From Eunapius fragilis (lineage: Eukaryota > Porifera > Demospongiae > Spongillida > Spongillidae), in NCBI GenBank assembly GCA_963681505.1, contig OY811977.1:1381171-1445170 (forward strand): a stretch of 64,000 nt of DNA. The letters are read 5' to 3'. The position numbers and the translations under genes were made by a program. The notes under the pieces were generated by a model, which was not told where the DNA came from, did not search any database, and saw only the letters and a program-made list of their open reading frames with translations. Shown piece after piece: positions 12,601 through 22,600 of this stretch (position 1 is its first letter; each line of letters begins with the position of its first letter).

Positions 12601-15600
12601 TTTAGCTTGCTGCCAGGACCCCAATGGACTCTTTTTCACTGGAGATACTGCACAGAGTATCATGCAAGGGGTGGCATTCCGTTTCAAGGACCTGAGGTCG
12701 ATATTTCGATTGGTTAGCAAAGGCCTCCCCGAGGTGCAGCTTCCAACAATTTACAAGCTGGTGACTAACTTCCGATCACACGCAGGCATCTTGAGGCTTG
12801 CCGGGACCGTTATCGACCTGTTACTGTGTTTCTTCAAACAGTCCTTTGACAGTTCCCTGCCCCGGGACAAGGGGATTCTGGAAGGTCCACACCCAGTCCT
12901 TCTGTGGTCCCCAGACATTGACGACCTGGCCTTCCTTCTCAAGATCCAGAAACGGGACTCGTCCGTTATCGAGTTCGGAGCCCACCAAGTGGTCATTGTG
13001 AGGTCAAAGGAGGTCAGGCAGGGGCTCCCGAAAATATTTGAGTCTGCAATTGTACTAACTGTCTTTGAAGCCAAGGGTCTGGAATTTGATGATGTGCTTC
13101 TGTACAACTTCTTCAGCGATTCATTGGTACGTGTAGAGACGTGATGATGTTTATGTTAACAATGCCCGGATGATAGGCAGGTCCGCCTTGAATTTAATAA
13201 TGGGATGGTAGTAGGATTGTGTGCACTTGTATTCAGATTGCTTCAGAGGGCATTGTGGTGAACATTACGGTGGCAGAAATATTAACTGTTGCAATAATTG
13301 AAGATCATACACATCTGTTTTGCACACATGAGTCTGTCAAATCAATAAAGTTATTAAGGAACATTACAAACCAATTGGCATGAAATTAAACCTTCCAAAC
13401 TAAACCATTTAAGTTATCTTTTTCAAGTGATCAATAAAATATCTATATAGACACAATATGTTCTGGTAACAAGACTATGAAAACATTTTTCATGCTAATG
13501 TGAAAGTGTGTATTAAAGTCTATCTTTAAAATGTAGTCAATATGGCAGATGCATTTACTTTGTTTTCAGTCATACCATACTTGAAATAACATGTTATTTA
13601 ATTTGACTTCAACCATAACTTGATTGTTCAATTTCTTCCTTGTGATTTCATTTAACTTCAGTCGATTAACGAATACAAAAAGCCATTGTATTTTCACTTT
13701 CCTAAAGGGCACACGCATGGAAAACATGTACCCATGAAAATCGAATTTTAACGTTAGTTATATGTCTGCACATTTTCCCCCAACCCAGGTCGACAGCAAA
13801 GGCTGGAGAGTGATCTCAAATTACCTGAACAACAATCCTGACCAAGTAACCACCAACCTTCCCTCGGGTTTTACCTCCAAGAACTCCCGACCCACCCCCT
13901 TCGACCCAAGGCAACACAAGGCCCTGAACTCAGAACTGAAATGTCTGTACACGGCAGTGACAAGGGCCAAGTCTAACCTGTGGATCTACGACTCCAACGA
14001 AGAGAACAGGCACCCCATGTTTGAATACTGGTTTAAGAGGGGTGTGGTGAGAGGGACTGGATCTGATGGTCGAGCCCAAGCGGACCTGATATTTGCTTCA
14101 GTTTCTAGCAAGGAGCAGTGGAAGGCACAGGGCGATTACTTCAAGCGAAAGCATCTCTATGACCAGGCAATACAGTGCTATACCAAATCAGGGGACGAGT
14201 TCTTGTATCTGATGAAGGAGGTCCAAGCCTGCAAGTTAATTCAAGATGCTGACGCGGAAAGGGCTTTGTACACGAAGGCTGCAGTTCTGTTGCTCGAAGC
14301 AGACGAACTGCACCACGACATTCGTTATCTGTCGAATGCTGCGGTGTGCTTGATGAAAACGCAGCCACCCAAGTACGTGGAGGCCGCAAAGCTCTACGAG
14401 AAACTTGGCAAGGTAGACAGTAAATGTTTAACAGAGTTGCTGTTAATTTTAATTTTAATTTTGCGCAACTCATTTTTGGGATACTGTCCGAGTCCATGTC
14501 TCAATGTAGGTGTGGTGTGGTTTGACTGCAAGATTTATTAAGATATTAAAAATATGGTTTGGTTTGTTGGTACGGTATTGCACAGGTAAGGTGTTCAGGT
14601 TAGATCACAAATGATCTGTTCAGTGTGTGAGATGGAGCTGAGATCATTTATGGTTGTGCTTATGGTTTGTAATATGGGACAGTTTAATGCCCCCAGCAGT
14701 TTCTGGATGAGCTGAACAGGGAGTAAGGGTATGTTACCATGACAACTAGTATACATGTATATGAGATTTCTGTCGCAAAAAGAGACCTACCAACACACAT
14801 ATTGGGGTATTTCCAGGGCAGCAAACAATAGGTAATGCTTGCACAGATATGCGTGACTAATTAAAAAATTCAGCGCCTTATGATCGTCTGCATATGAGTC
14901 ATTTTATGGAGGTCATATCGGTCTTCCAAAATTTGAAATATGAATTAGGTCCCTTTTTGCTGCAACAATCAATATATTTCACACTTATATGCTTATATGA
15001 AGTATCTGCGTAAGTAAGCTTCTTCAAGTATTCTGTGGTAAGATCCTTGTGTCTAAAATTGCTGATGCACTTAGCATACCTAAGTATCCATGCTTGCTTA
15101 CTAATTCTCCCCGCTCCCCCACCCTTCCTCCCAAAACCAACACCTCCATCTCCTAGGCTGACCTGGCATTTAGTGCGTTCAAAAAGGGACGATATTTCTC
15201 AGACTGCGTCCGAATCAAGGAAGGCCTTGGGTTGTACACGGAGGCAGTGGAAGTCCTCGAGAAGGCAAAGATGCGCACGCAAGCTCTGCAACACTCATCC
15301 CGGTACGAAAAGAGCGGCCACACCCTTTCGGCGGACATGAGCACAAGCACCCTGGCGCACAAGTACGCAAGGCTCTACGCCAAGCAGAAGGACCAAGCCA
15401 AGCTCGAAGCCGTCATTGATTACATCCCTGACCCCGTAAGGAGGGTGCGGTACTGGAAGGAGAGCGGCCGCTATCAGAAGGCCCTTGACATCTACATAGA
15501 AGAAAAGCTGTACGACAGTGCGTACAGGTTGATATCGGGACAAGGGTGGTACGACAAGGGGCTTGAATATGCAGAGAAAATTGGGAAAACCGACTGGCGT

Positions 15601-18414
15601 GTTAATTTTACCATACAGAAGGCACAGTACAAGCTGTGCACAGAGTCCGGCACTTTAGATGGCGACACGGTGAGCAGCTTGCAGGGGCTGCTTCAGATCC
15701 AAGATGCCAAGGTCCGAAGGCTTCAGGCAGTTGCAACCGTTCAGCTACTGCTGGGTCGAGGTACAGGCAACAGGGACTACCTTTCTCAAGCCATTGAGGG
15801 GTTCAGGTTGTTAAACCACAAAATTGGCGAACTTGAAGCCTACGGTCAACTTTTTCAGATTGTAAAACATGAATATCTTAAAGGACCGAAAGATGCAAGA
15901 GTTGTCCTTGACATATGTCAGAAGGCCCAAGAATGTGTGAGTGTGCTGGCTCAACCCGATGAAAAAAACTTGCTCGCTAAGCTCATTCTCCAACAGTCGC
16001 TTGATCTCTATGGCCTAAAGGCAGCGGGAGATGTTTACTGCGCACCCCCAAATCAAAACATCTGGGTTAAAGGCCTAAAGCAGTGTGAAGTCAGGGATGA
16101 ACCGTACGACCTGGATGGGATGGTGAGGCTCGACATGTCCAAGACAAGAGAGGCACTTTCAAGTCATCTTTCCGCTCTCTCGGAGCAGTTTTATAAGGAC
16201 ACTGGAATTGAAAACTTTTTGTGTGCAGGTCTGACTCAAGCATTTAACATCCGTGAGTTCTGTAAACAACTCGGCACAGGTTTGCTCAAGACGCCATCTT
16301 TCTTGCTTGACGCAAATGTCATTATGCAGTATATAACAATATATGCATATTGGATTGAGTACAGCTGCCTAACTTCGAAATCAGCAGAGCCCAGATCTGC
16401 AGAGGGGCCAATTCGACAGCTACTTGTCCTGTACCAACCCAACTTCTCAATCTGTCTCCCTCTGGGCAGGCACCATCTCATGAGGGTTCACTCCTTCGTC
16501 CACGTGTGCAGTGCCATCCACAGCTGGATTAAGAAAGTGCTGGACAGGATCACATCTGGTGAGGAAGCGTGTTTGACGGACGTGTGGCTTACTTTGTGGA
16601 GAGCCAGCTGCATCGCGGGTCGAGGAGGACCCAATGCAGTTGATCTCATGGGCAAAGTTAAATCGCTGACAAACGACATCAGGAACACTGCAAAGCTCAG
16701 AGGGCAGTCCTACAGAGCCCCGGCAGCATACATTTTCTTGAAGAGGGAGAACCTACACCACCACCATTTCTTCTTCTGGCTGCGCTCTTGCGAACTGATA
16801 CGTAAGGACAAGGACGTCACCAGTGCAGCGGAGTGCGTCGTGAAGCACCTCCTGCCCCACATCGCTTACACGGCCAAGAGGGGGGGCCGCATCTCGGTGA
16901 TGAACGTGGTCGAGATGCTGTGCCTGCACTCCACCGCGCTCCTGACGATCATCACCTGCGTCCTGTGGAGACACAGGCTCTCGTTGACCTTCAAGGTACG
17001 TGTCCCCCACATGTACCATCACGTCGTCCAGGTCTTTGACAACCTCAACGCTCCGAACAAGGGGGACAGGTGGCTGCTGAAGGCTTGCGGAGACCAGGTG
17101 GACGAGGCTTGGAGAAACCATCGCGTCAAGAGAGTTAGCTCCCGGGCGTTGGAACTGCTGTGCAGCGTGCTGGAGCTGCTCGTGGGGTACCAAAAGTTCT
17201 TGCCCGTCCTAAAGTTTGCCCTCGCTGATCCCAGCCTGGTCGCATCGGGGGCCTCCTGCCACTGTCTCATCCTGGCGCTCACTGTCCTCGCCAACTTGGC
17301 TGTGGCGTGCCGTAGCAGTGCGAGCGCCCACCTCCATTTCAACGCCAAGTCGATTGAAGAGCGCTGCAGCGAAGGGTTTAAGGCGCTCTGCGACATCCTC
17401 AGTGCAGCAAACGACGTGGAGGGCTGTCCAGGGTACGTGAGAGACGCTTGCAACGTCATGTGCTCGCAGGAGTGGAGCGGTGAGGTGTTTGGTCTCATCC
17501 AGTATCTCGTTCAGCAGTGCTATCCAGATTCGGGAGTTGCAGAAATAGCTAGAATAAATTATTCTGAAATTGTATTTAAACCTATTAAGTGCAGGTCAAA
17601 ACTGTTTTCCACTTCTGTACCATCTGACCTTGAAGTTTCAAACATTGCCGACGAGGGCTCAGGGTATGATGACATCACCAGCTCACAGCAAGAAGAGTTT
17701 ACAGAGGAGTACAGCGAACAGACAGAGGAAGAAGTCCAACTGGAGGGTGAAACTGAAACTGATGAACTGAAAATCACCGAAGCGAGTTTGGTAGAAGAGC
17801 AACCACAGCAGCAGCACCTGCTGGAAGATAAGTATGTGATGGATAGGAAGTATTGTACCCTGTGTGACGTTGAATTGGACAGCCAACAAGCTGGTGAGGT
17901 AGAAGAAGGGAAAGATGAGCAGGATGGCAAGGAGGGAACAGAAGCAAAAGATGGAGTAGAATCAACAGCAAAGCTACAGTTGTTTGAGGACCATGTTCAG
18001 TCGCAGGTCCACATTGATAGGAAAAAAACATTTGAAAAATACACAGAGGTTGAAGAAGTATATTCAAAAACACTAAACGCAATGCTGAAAGTCCTAGAGG
18101 AATTGACACATGCGAGCAAAGTTTACTATGACGAGGACAGCCCATTTGCTGAGCTGCTGGACAAAATGGAAACTGAAAAAGAGAACAGTGGTACAGAGTG
18201 TGAAAAAATTAAAGAAAATAAAAATTGGCAGGAAGGTATTACAAAACTTCAATCTATGCTGATGAAAGTGCATGATTTAACGCTTCAAGGTCGGATTGAA
18301 GCAGAAAAAATATCTAAAAGACTTCCACTTAACAAAGCCCGTCATAATGTACCTACTAACATAGAAGAGGAACCAGAAGATGTTGATATAAATCTGGACA
18401 TCGAAGAACAATAA
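3189..18414 (+). CDS. TRANK1: TRANK1-like protein (TPR, ankyrin, SF1 helicase-type ATPase), 7 exons, about 2846 aa
   Basis: Exons: 3189..3494, 7384..7638, 8016..8190, 8505..9380, 10080..13126, 13789..14412, 15157..18414. All junctions are GT-AG and phases agree. Exon 1 is a Pro-rich leader; its start is uncertain (ATG at 3189, or an upstream exon joined at AG 3180). Exons 2-3 carry TPR-like helices ([19 protein letters not shown]); exon 4 ends with ankyrin-type TPLHAA. Exon 5 carries Walker [10 protein letters not shown] at about residue 1011, Walker B VDEVQDF at about 1364, GDTAQSI at about 1392, [13 protein letters not shown] at about 1433 and [15 protein letters not shown] at about 1534. 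Exon 6 carries TAVTRAKS (motif VI). Exon 7 is a 1085-residue TPR/alpha-solenoid tail with a C-x2-C ... H-x5-H pair at about 2660-2712. Human TRANK1 is about 2.9 kaa, so this is full length. Cellular function is poorly known. All helicase-type motifs look intact. Confidence 0.9.
3598..3995. repeat. CA-rich minisatellite built on ACACACACATGTGC
   Basis: About 400 bases of CA dinucleotides regularly interrupted by ATGTGC, ACGTGC and CTTGC. It lies in intron 1 of the TRANK1-like gene. All six frames are open because the unit lacks stops, so the His/Thr and Cys/Val open frames here are artefacts. Confidence 0.9.
5003..5008 (-). terminator. Polyadenylation signal of the nested methyltransferase gene
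   Basis: TTTATT on the plus strand reads AATAAA on the minus strand, about 72 bases after the minus-strand stop at 5080. This spacing suits a functional 3' end. Confidence 0.5.
5080..5916 (-). CDS. NNMT/PNMT/TEMT-family SAM methyltransferase, intronless, nested antisense in TRANK1-like intron 1
   Basis: A 278-residue single-exon reading frame from the ATG at 5916 ([18 protein letters not shown]). An upstream in-frame ATG at 5955 would add 13 residues but lacks family similarity. SAM-binding motif I is [13 protein letters not shown] at about residues 48-60. It is followed by [16 protein letters not shown] and EEPGAFDW, equivalent to the DYxxxN..E...W and EPEAFDW of NNMT. Then come [25 protein letters not shown], and the C-terminal NIVLLIGRK, all in family order. 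Length fits the family (about 260-290 aa). These enzymes methylate nicotinamide, amines or thioethers in the cytosol; the substrate cannot be told from sequence. The gene lies between exons 1 and 2 of the TRANK1-like gene, on the opposite strand. Lack of introns suggests retroposition or an ancestrally intronless family. Confidence 0.9.
   Translation of the reverse strand: MSDNEEQRYENFDAETYLTQFFSEIESFHNLPAYVELFSRFEDGSITMLDLGGGPSILPLIASGQKVKRYVHGDFARNNRLAVERWWKEEPGAFDWRENIRFYLTLEGKVGTNDEVTTREACMRNALAAVIHCDVMAQSVVPPSYEGPYDVVSCLSCLDCVCKSTQEMEEVISQNLSPLVKKGGYLMIEVSSVRDDYMPEEKQDPGAQYVVRTSVRYDPTTVKVAGFEYSGFLYEKGETLAKLLESCGYTDVRQTEYIYENEDARYADNIVLLIGRKL
6009..6036. repeat. Poly-C tract
   Basis: About 28 consecutive C, upstream of the nested methyltransferase. 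It is one of several long homopolymer G/C runs in the window (also near 7810, 7890, 28100, 33360, 35460, 43700, 53460 and 54230). Confidence 0.9.
6081..6299. mobile_element. Small MITE-like inverted repeat with internal 19-bp tandem repeats
   Basis: The left arm contains TTGGGCGTAGCCTGACGTTT. The right arm contains the imperfect reverse complement, around GTCGGGCTACGCCCA. Between them are four copies of TGATAATAGCCCATATATG (6148-6223). Size and structure fit a non-autonomous DNA element. No coding capacity is present. Confidence 0.55.
6592..7025. repeat. (CA)n followed by CA-rich minisatellite with ATGTAC/ATGCAC interruptions
   Basis: About 65 bases of pure CA, then about 360 bases of interrupted CA with a duplicated block (about 6740-6850 and 6895-6985 are near copies). 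It lies in TRANK1-like intron 1, upstream of exon 2. Open frames here are repeat artefacts. Confidence 0.9.
8378..8492. repeat. Short tandem repeat GTTAGGGGGTTAATGTTTTGT
   Basis: About five imperfect copies of a 21-23 base unit immediately before the acceptor of TRANK1-like exon 4. The GTTAGGGGG core resembles a degenerate telomere-like unit, but the period and AT stretch argue against true telomeric repeat. Confidence 0.7.
9381..9466. repeat. TG microsatellite that forms the 5' splice site of TRANK1-like intron 4
   Basis: Exon 4 ends at 9380 (GAGTCAG) and the intron begins directly with GTGTGTGTGTG. The donor GT is therefore the first repeat unit, and any of several GTs could serve. Phase with exon 5 (phase 1) supports cutting at 9380/9381. 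Confidence 0.75.
9553..9725. repeat. Degenerate tandem repeat of about 20 bp (GATTTATAACTGCATT)
   Basis: Seven or eight diverged copies of an AT-rich unit around TTGATTTATAACTGCATTGA in TRANK1-like intron 4. No other signal was found in this part of the intron. Confidence 0.6.
13127..13788. other. TRANK1-like intron 5, nothing else recognised
   Basis: AT-rich unique-looking sequence between exons 5 and 6, without microsatellites, open frames of note or inverted repeats that I could see. Confidence 0.5.
14762..14978. mobile_element. MITE with AGGTCCCTTTTTGCTGCAAC-type inverted ends (TRANK1-like intron 6)
   Basis: The left end reads TGTCGCAAAAAGAGACCTAC. The right end reads TTAGGTCCCTTTTTGCTGCA, its imperfect reverse complement. 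Related ends bound elements at 20745-20992 and 22497-22895, so this is a small non-coding DNA element family. Confidence 0.5.
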
Positions 18415-18450
18415 AATATGTATGCTTCATGTTGTATCGATTGCGTTATT

Positions 18451-18456
18451 ATTAAA
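18451..18456 (+). terminator. Variant polyadenylation signal ATTAAA after the TRANK1-like gene
   Basis: ATTAAA lies 37 bases after the TAA stop in AT-rich sequence, the first common signal variant downstream. Assignment is by position only. Confidence 0.4.
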
Positions 18457-18727
18457 ATATGAATATGTCATACTTCTTTCAGTATATACTTCCTTTAATG
18501 ATGTTGGATTATGTGTTGATTTATTGAAAAAGAACCATATGTGCTTTACTTTTCTACTTCTGGATGTGTCAATTTGTCTTCACCTTATGGACAGTTGCTT
18601 AGCTATATATTACTGGCATGTTGATTAAAACTAATTGGTTATGGTTAATGCACTAAAGCCGTACACTGGTGTCTGAAAATGAAAGAGAGGTGAATTAAAA
18701 TTTAGAAATGACGACAAATTATAAACA

Positions 18728-19199
18728 ATCGAATATCTATTTACTTGTTCATTAAAATGAATTAATATTAATTTGATAACGTATATATGTGTCAGTAGAA
18801 ATGTGCATGTACCTGTAAAAAAACAATACAAGCAATTCTATACCACAAGAAGTCATAATAATAATATCATGCAAAGTTGTTCAATCGTTGGTGAAGTCAA
18901 ACGGTTGGTACTGTTTCCTAAACGCCTTAGCTGTTTGAGTCTCCTCCTCCTTGCTAGTTGAACAGGCCTTCCAGTCAACTCTCTCAGGTATGTTCTCCTT
19001 TTGTTATATAGCATTAGGTCCCGTTTCGTGGCAACGATCCCACATATAAACTCCACCCCTCGCCTTTCTCCTGCTCCCCTATGGAAATAATGAGATGCTT
19101 CTCCACCTCAGGGCTTCCCAGACAGAACCAGCACGGCCCTCTTGGTACCGGTGGCTTGATGATTGGTCGTCTGTTTGCAGGTGCGTTGTCCAAGTCTGA
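18728..19199 (-). pseudogene. Partial duplicate of CWF19L1-like exons 10 and 15 (fused copy)
   Basis: The block 18728-18995 copies the last CWF19L1-like exon and its 3' flank (original at 19200-19449), including the intact end [13 protein letters not shown] and stop. It joins directly to 18996-19199, a copy of intron 10 plus part of exon 10 (original about 22832-23057; [19 protein letters not shown] still readable). Exons 11-14 are missing and the order is that of the gene read on the minus strand. The copy then abuts the functional last exon. It looks like an internally deleted tandem duplicate of the gene's 3' end. It could be a pseudo-exon or an alternative terminal exon. Confidence 0.7.
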
Positions 19200-19334
19200 A
19201 GATATCTATTTACTCGTTCATTAAAATGAATTAATTTGATAATGTATGTGTCAGTGGAAATGCACCTGTAAAAAAAAAAAAACAAGCATTTCTATACCAC
19301 AAGAAGTCATAATAAAAATATAATGCAAAGTTGT

Positions 19335-19650
19335 TCAATCGTTGGTGAAGTCAAACGGTTGGTACTGTTTCCTAAATGCCTTGGCTGTTTGAGTCTCCTC
19401 CTCCTTGCTAGTTGAACAGGCCTTCCAGTCAACTCTCTCAGGTATGTTTAGCAACAGTGGCGAAGCCAACACTTCCCTATAAGGGCAAACATCACATTAA
19501 ATTTAAAGCCAATCTGTTGTCGTACAAGGATCAGAATACCTTCCAAATTGAAGAGAAAATCGTCCCTTAATTTTAATGAAGAGGCTTGGCCCATCATCAA
19601 ACTCAGCAACAAAATAGGGTGCTCCAACTTGAACCGCCTGTGGAGAAAAG

Positions 19651-19686
<36 letters not shown>

Positions 19687-22600
19687 ATAAGCACACAGTA
19701 TCCATAGCTCGCGGTATGCATATAGCATCTCCATCCGTGAACCCGTCACACACAACACACACACACACACACACCCTTCTTGTACCTGTGTGAGGGGGGT
19801 ATCCCTTGGAAGCTCTGTGAACTCCAATCCCTGGGGCTCACCAAAACCAATAAAAGCTTGTCTGAGCGTGTCAGAGGAGGTACAGGGAACGGGAATTACC
19901 TTGAAGGAAAAACCAAATTATGTAATTTTTACAAATGATCAGAGAGAACTGTCTAGCAAAATCATCCTTCCGAGTAGTTTTTCAAGTTTTCAAAATTTTA
20001 AAATTTTCCGTAAACTGTGAAGAGCCTCTGTGAAATGATCATTACACATCTTAAATTGGACTATCCATCATAAAATTTAAAAGGCACTGAATTTATAATT
20101 AGCCATACATTTCAATGTGAGCGTTACTTTTCTTTTGCTTGTCCTGAAAAGTTAAGGCCACAAAGATGAATTTGCTGGACACTGTCCCATATCCTGAAGG
20201 CAACACACATATTTATCTTACTTAATGTTAAGAAAACCTTGCACTGCATAATAATTTGGATTTACATTGTATTTACTATTATTCAAATGTGGTGCAAATG
20301 TGTATGTAAATATTGTACATGCGACATTTCCGCTATAGTAAATGAAAGTTTTATATGTTCTATTGTGTTGATGTCACATATTTGCACATTTGATTAATAG
20401 TAAATACATTGTAAATGCAAATTATTATGCAGTGTTGGGTAAAACACAATGCAGATGAAGCTTTCACCGCTAAAGTGACTACCAATCTACATGATGGTGC
20501 ACGCACACAAACATGTACCATATAAGTAGGAAGTCAAAGTGACGGAGGGAATAATTAGCCTACTTAACAAAACAAAGCTGTGATGAATATTATTACATTA
20601 CAATCCTCACATTAAACCTGTAACATATGGTGGCCAGATTTAGATTTGAGTGGATAAAAACGAATGATCTGAATAACCATATTTTGCAGCAAAGGCGATA
20701 GTTATAACTTGTGATGATGTTAACAATCTACCATCTTTAAATATCGGGTCGTTGCCATGAAAAGGGACCAACGTTCAAGTTTTTAATTTATTTAATATTC
20801 TAAGTGATACGTAGGTCCTCTATAACTTCTTTCTTATGCACTGGAAATTGGTCTTTCTATCATAGAGTTACAGTGGCCTGAATTTTTAATTATGTGTACA
20901 TTTCAATTGCATGCGTCAACTTTGATGCATCTTCCTGGAAAAGTTTATAATATTGCATTAGGTCCTTCCTCGTGGCAATAATCCCACATAATACATTTAC
21001 TACAAGGTAATACACAGCATGCAGTGAGATGGAGAAGGGAATAGACGTTGCATTACCTGCAGCTGTAGATGCTGTGACTTGAAGTTCCTCTCGAATATTA
21101 CACACGACTGTTCCTTACTCTTGAAGTAGCGTCGCAGGGAGTCCTTGAACTTTGCCATTTCCTCCAAAACTTCCTTTAAAGTCCGTTAAAGTGTTGTCAT
21201 AGCTCAACAAGACAACACCCCCCACCCCCCCACACACATCCATCTACACTAATGTTCTAGTCTTGTTACATGGCATAGACATAACACGACACTTGAGATA
21301 ATATTCCACCAAATGGAAAAGAGGATTTGAAAAGAAAAGTTGTACTTTGACTACTGAACTGACAACCAGGGACTTGAATGATAGAAGAATACAAGACAGC
21401 CACAGAATATTTGTTCCCCACCACCCACTCCCCTCACCCCTTCTCTTATGTAGCCTTCAGCAAATAAACAACATATATACACCATAACATATTGCTTATA
21501 TAAGCCCCCCTCCCTCTGCTCCCCATCGAAAAAAAAAATGGTTTGGGTTTAAATGATCATATCTCCGTAACAGTGAACGCTTCCGCAAACTTTAAAAAAA
21601 AAAAAGAAGCAATTCATACTCCTACTTGACTTTATTTAAAAAGGTACGCAGAAACGTTCACGGTTACTGAGATATGCACATTAAACGAGACTGATGTTTT
21701 TCAATAGGAGGCGGACGGAGGGACCTTACAAGCGACACTTCACAATACATACTCCTCACCACCATATACACTCCTCCCCATACAATAAATAAAGAATGAT
21801 TGTGAGGAAAATATTGCAAGTTTGTGTAGGTGTTCACAATTAAATTATTCAGCTCCTCCCCTTACGTTATATGTACGTACTACTCAACCAACACTAATAC
21901 ATGTCTCCTAAATACATGTATTCTCTTTTAATGTAGTGGAGCCACCATATTATAGACATACACAAACAAATCCACGTTAATTCCAGTTCAACTGTGCGTG
22001 TGTACGAAGAATTGAAGGCTTGTATGCATGACTCATACAGTCTACGCTTGATATTATCCAGAGGTAAGTCATGGCTAATATCGAGCCCAGGTAATTTAAT
22101 TATTTATTCGGAGCAGGGAAACTGGATAACGCTGATATAAAAACTGGTAGTCCAATACGATAGTACCAAACCTGGACAGTACTACTAAGCCAGACAATAT
22201 CGAGGGTATACTGCATCACAATCCAAAAGGAGTTAACAGATGAAGACTACTGATTACCAACCTTACCACTGGCGCATCAGTAGTAGCTCCATAGTGACCT
22301 ATTGGCAATACCAGAACATGCTCAGCTACAAGGCCACCCTTCGGAAGTGCCAAGTAAGACTGGGGAAGAGAAAACAACACTTCTGAAAGACATACAAAGT
22401 CGCTTGACAAAGAGGGAGCAAAAATATGCACACCACTGTTAAGTGGGACAATGGGGGGCATTCCTACTTGATCACAGTTACCCACTGGAATCATTAACCT
22501 ATTTGTAGCCGTGAAGGGACCTAACGCTTTTTGAAATCATTTAATACCAGTGCTCAAAGAGATACCATAATTGGGGAAATGATTGAGGTGGTTTTATAAT

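Noticed and set aside
18853-19056. Minus-strand frame [20 protein letters not shown] as a basic peptide gene
   Set aside because: It is a shifted frame of the duplicated CWF19L1-like exon; the correct frame reads [13 protein letters not shown] and stop.
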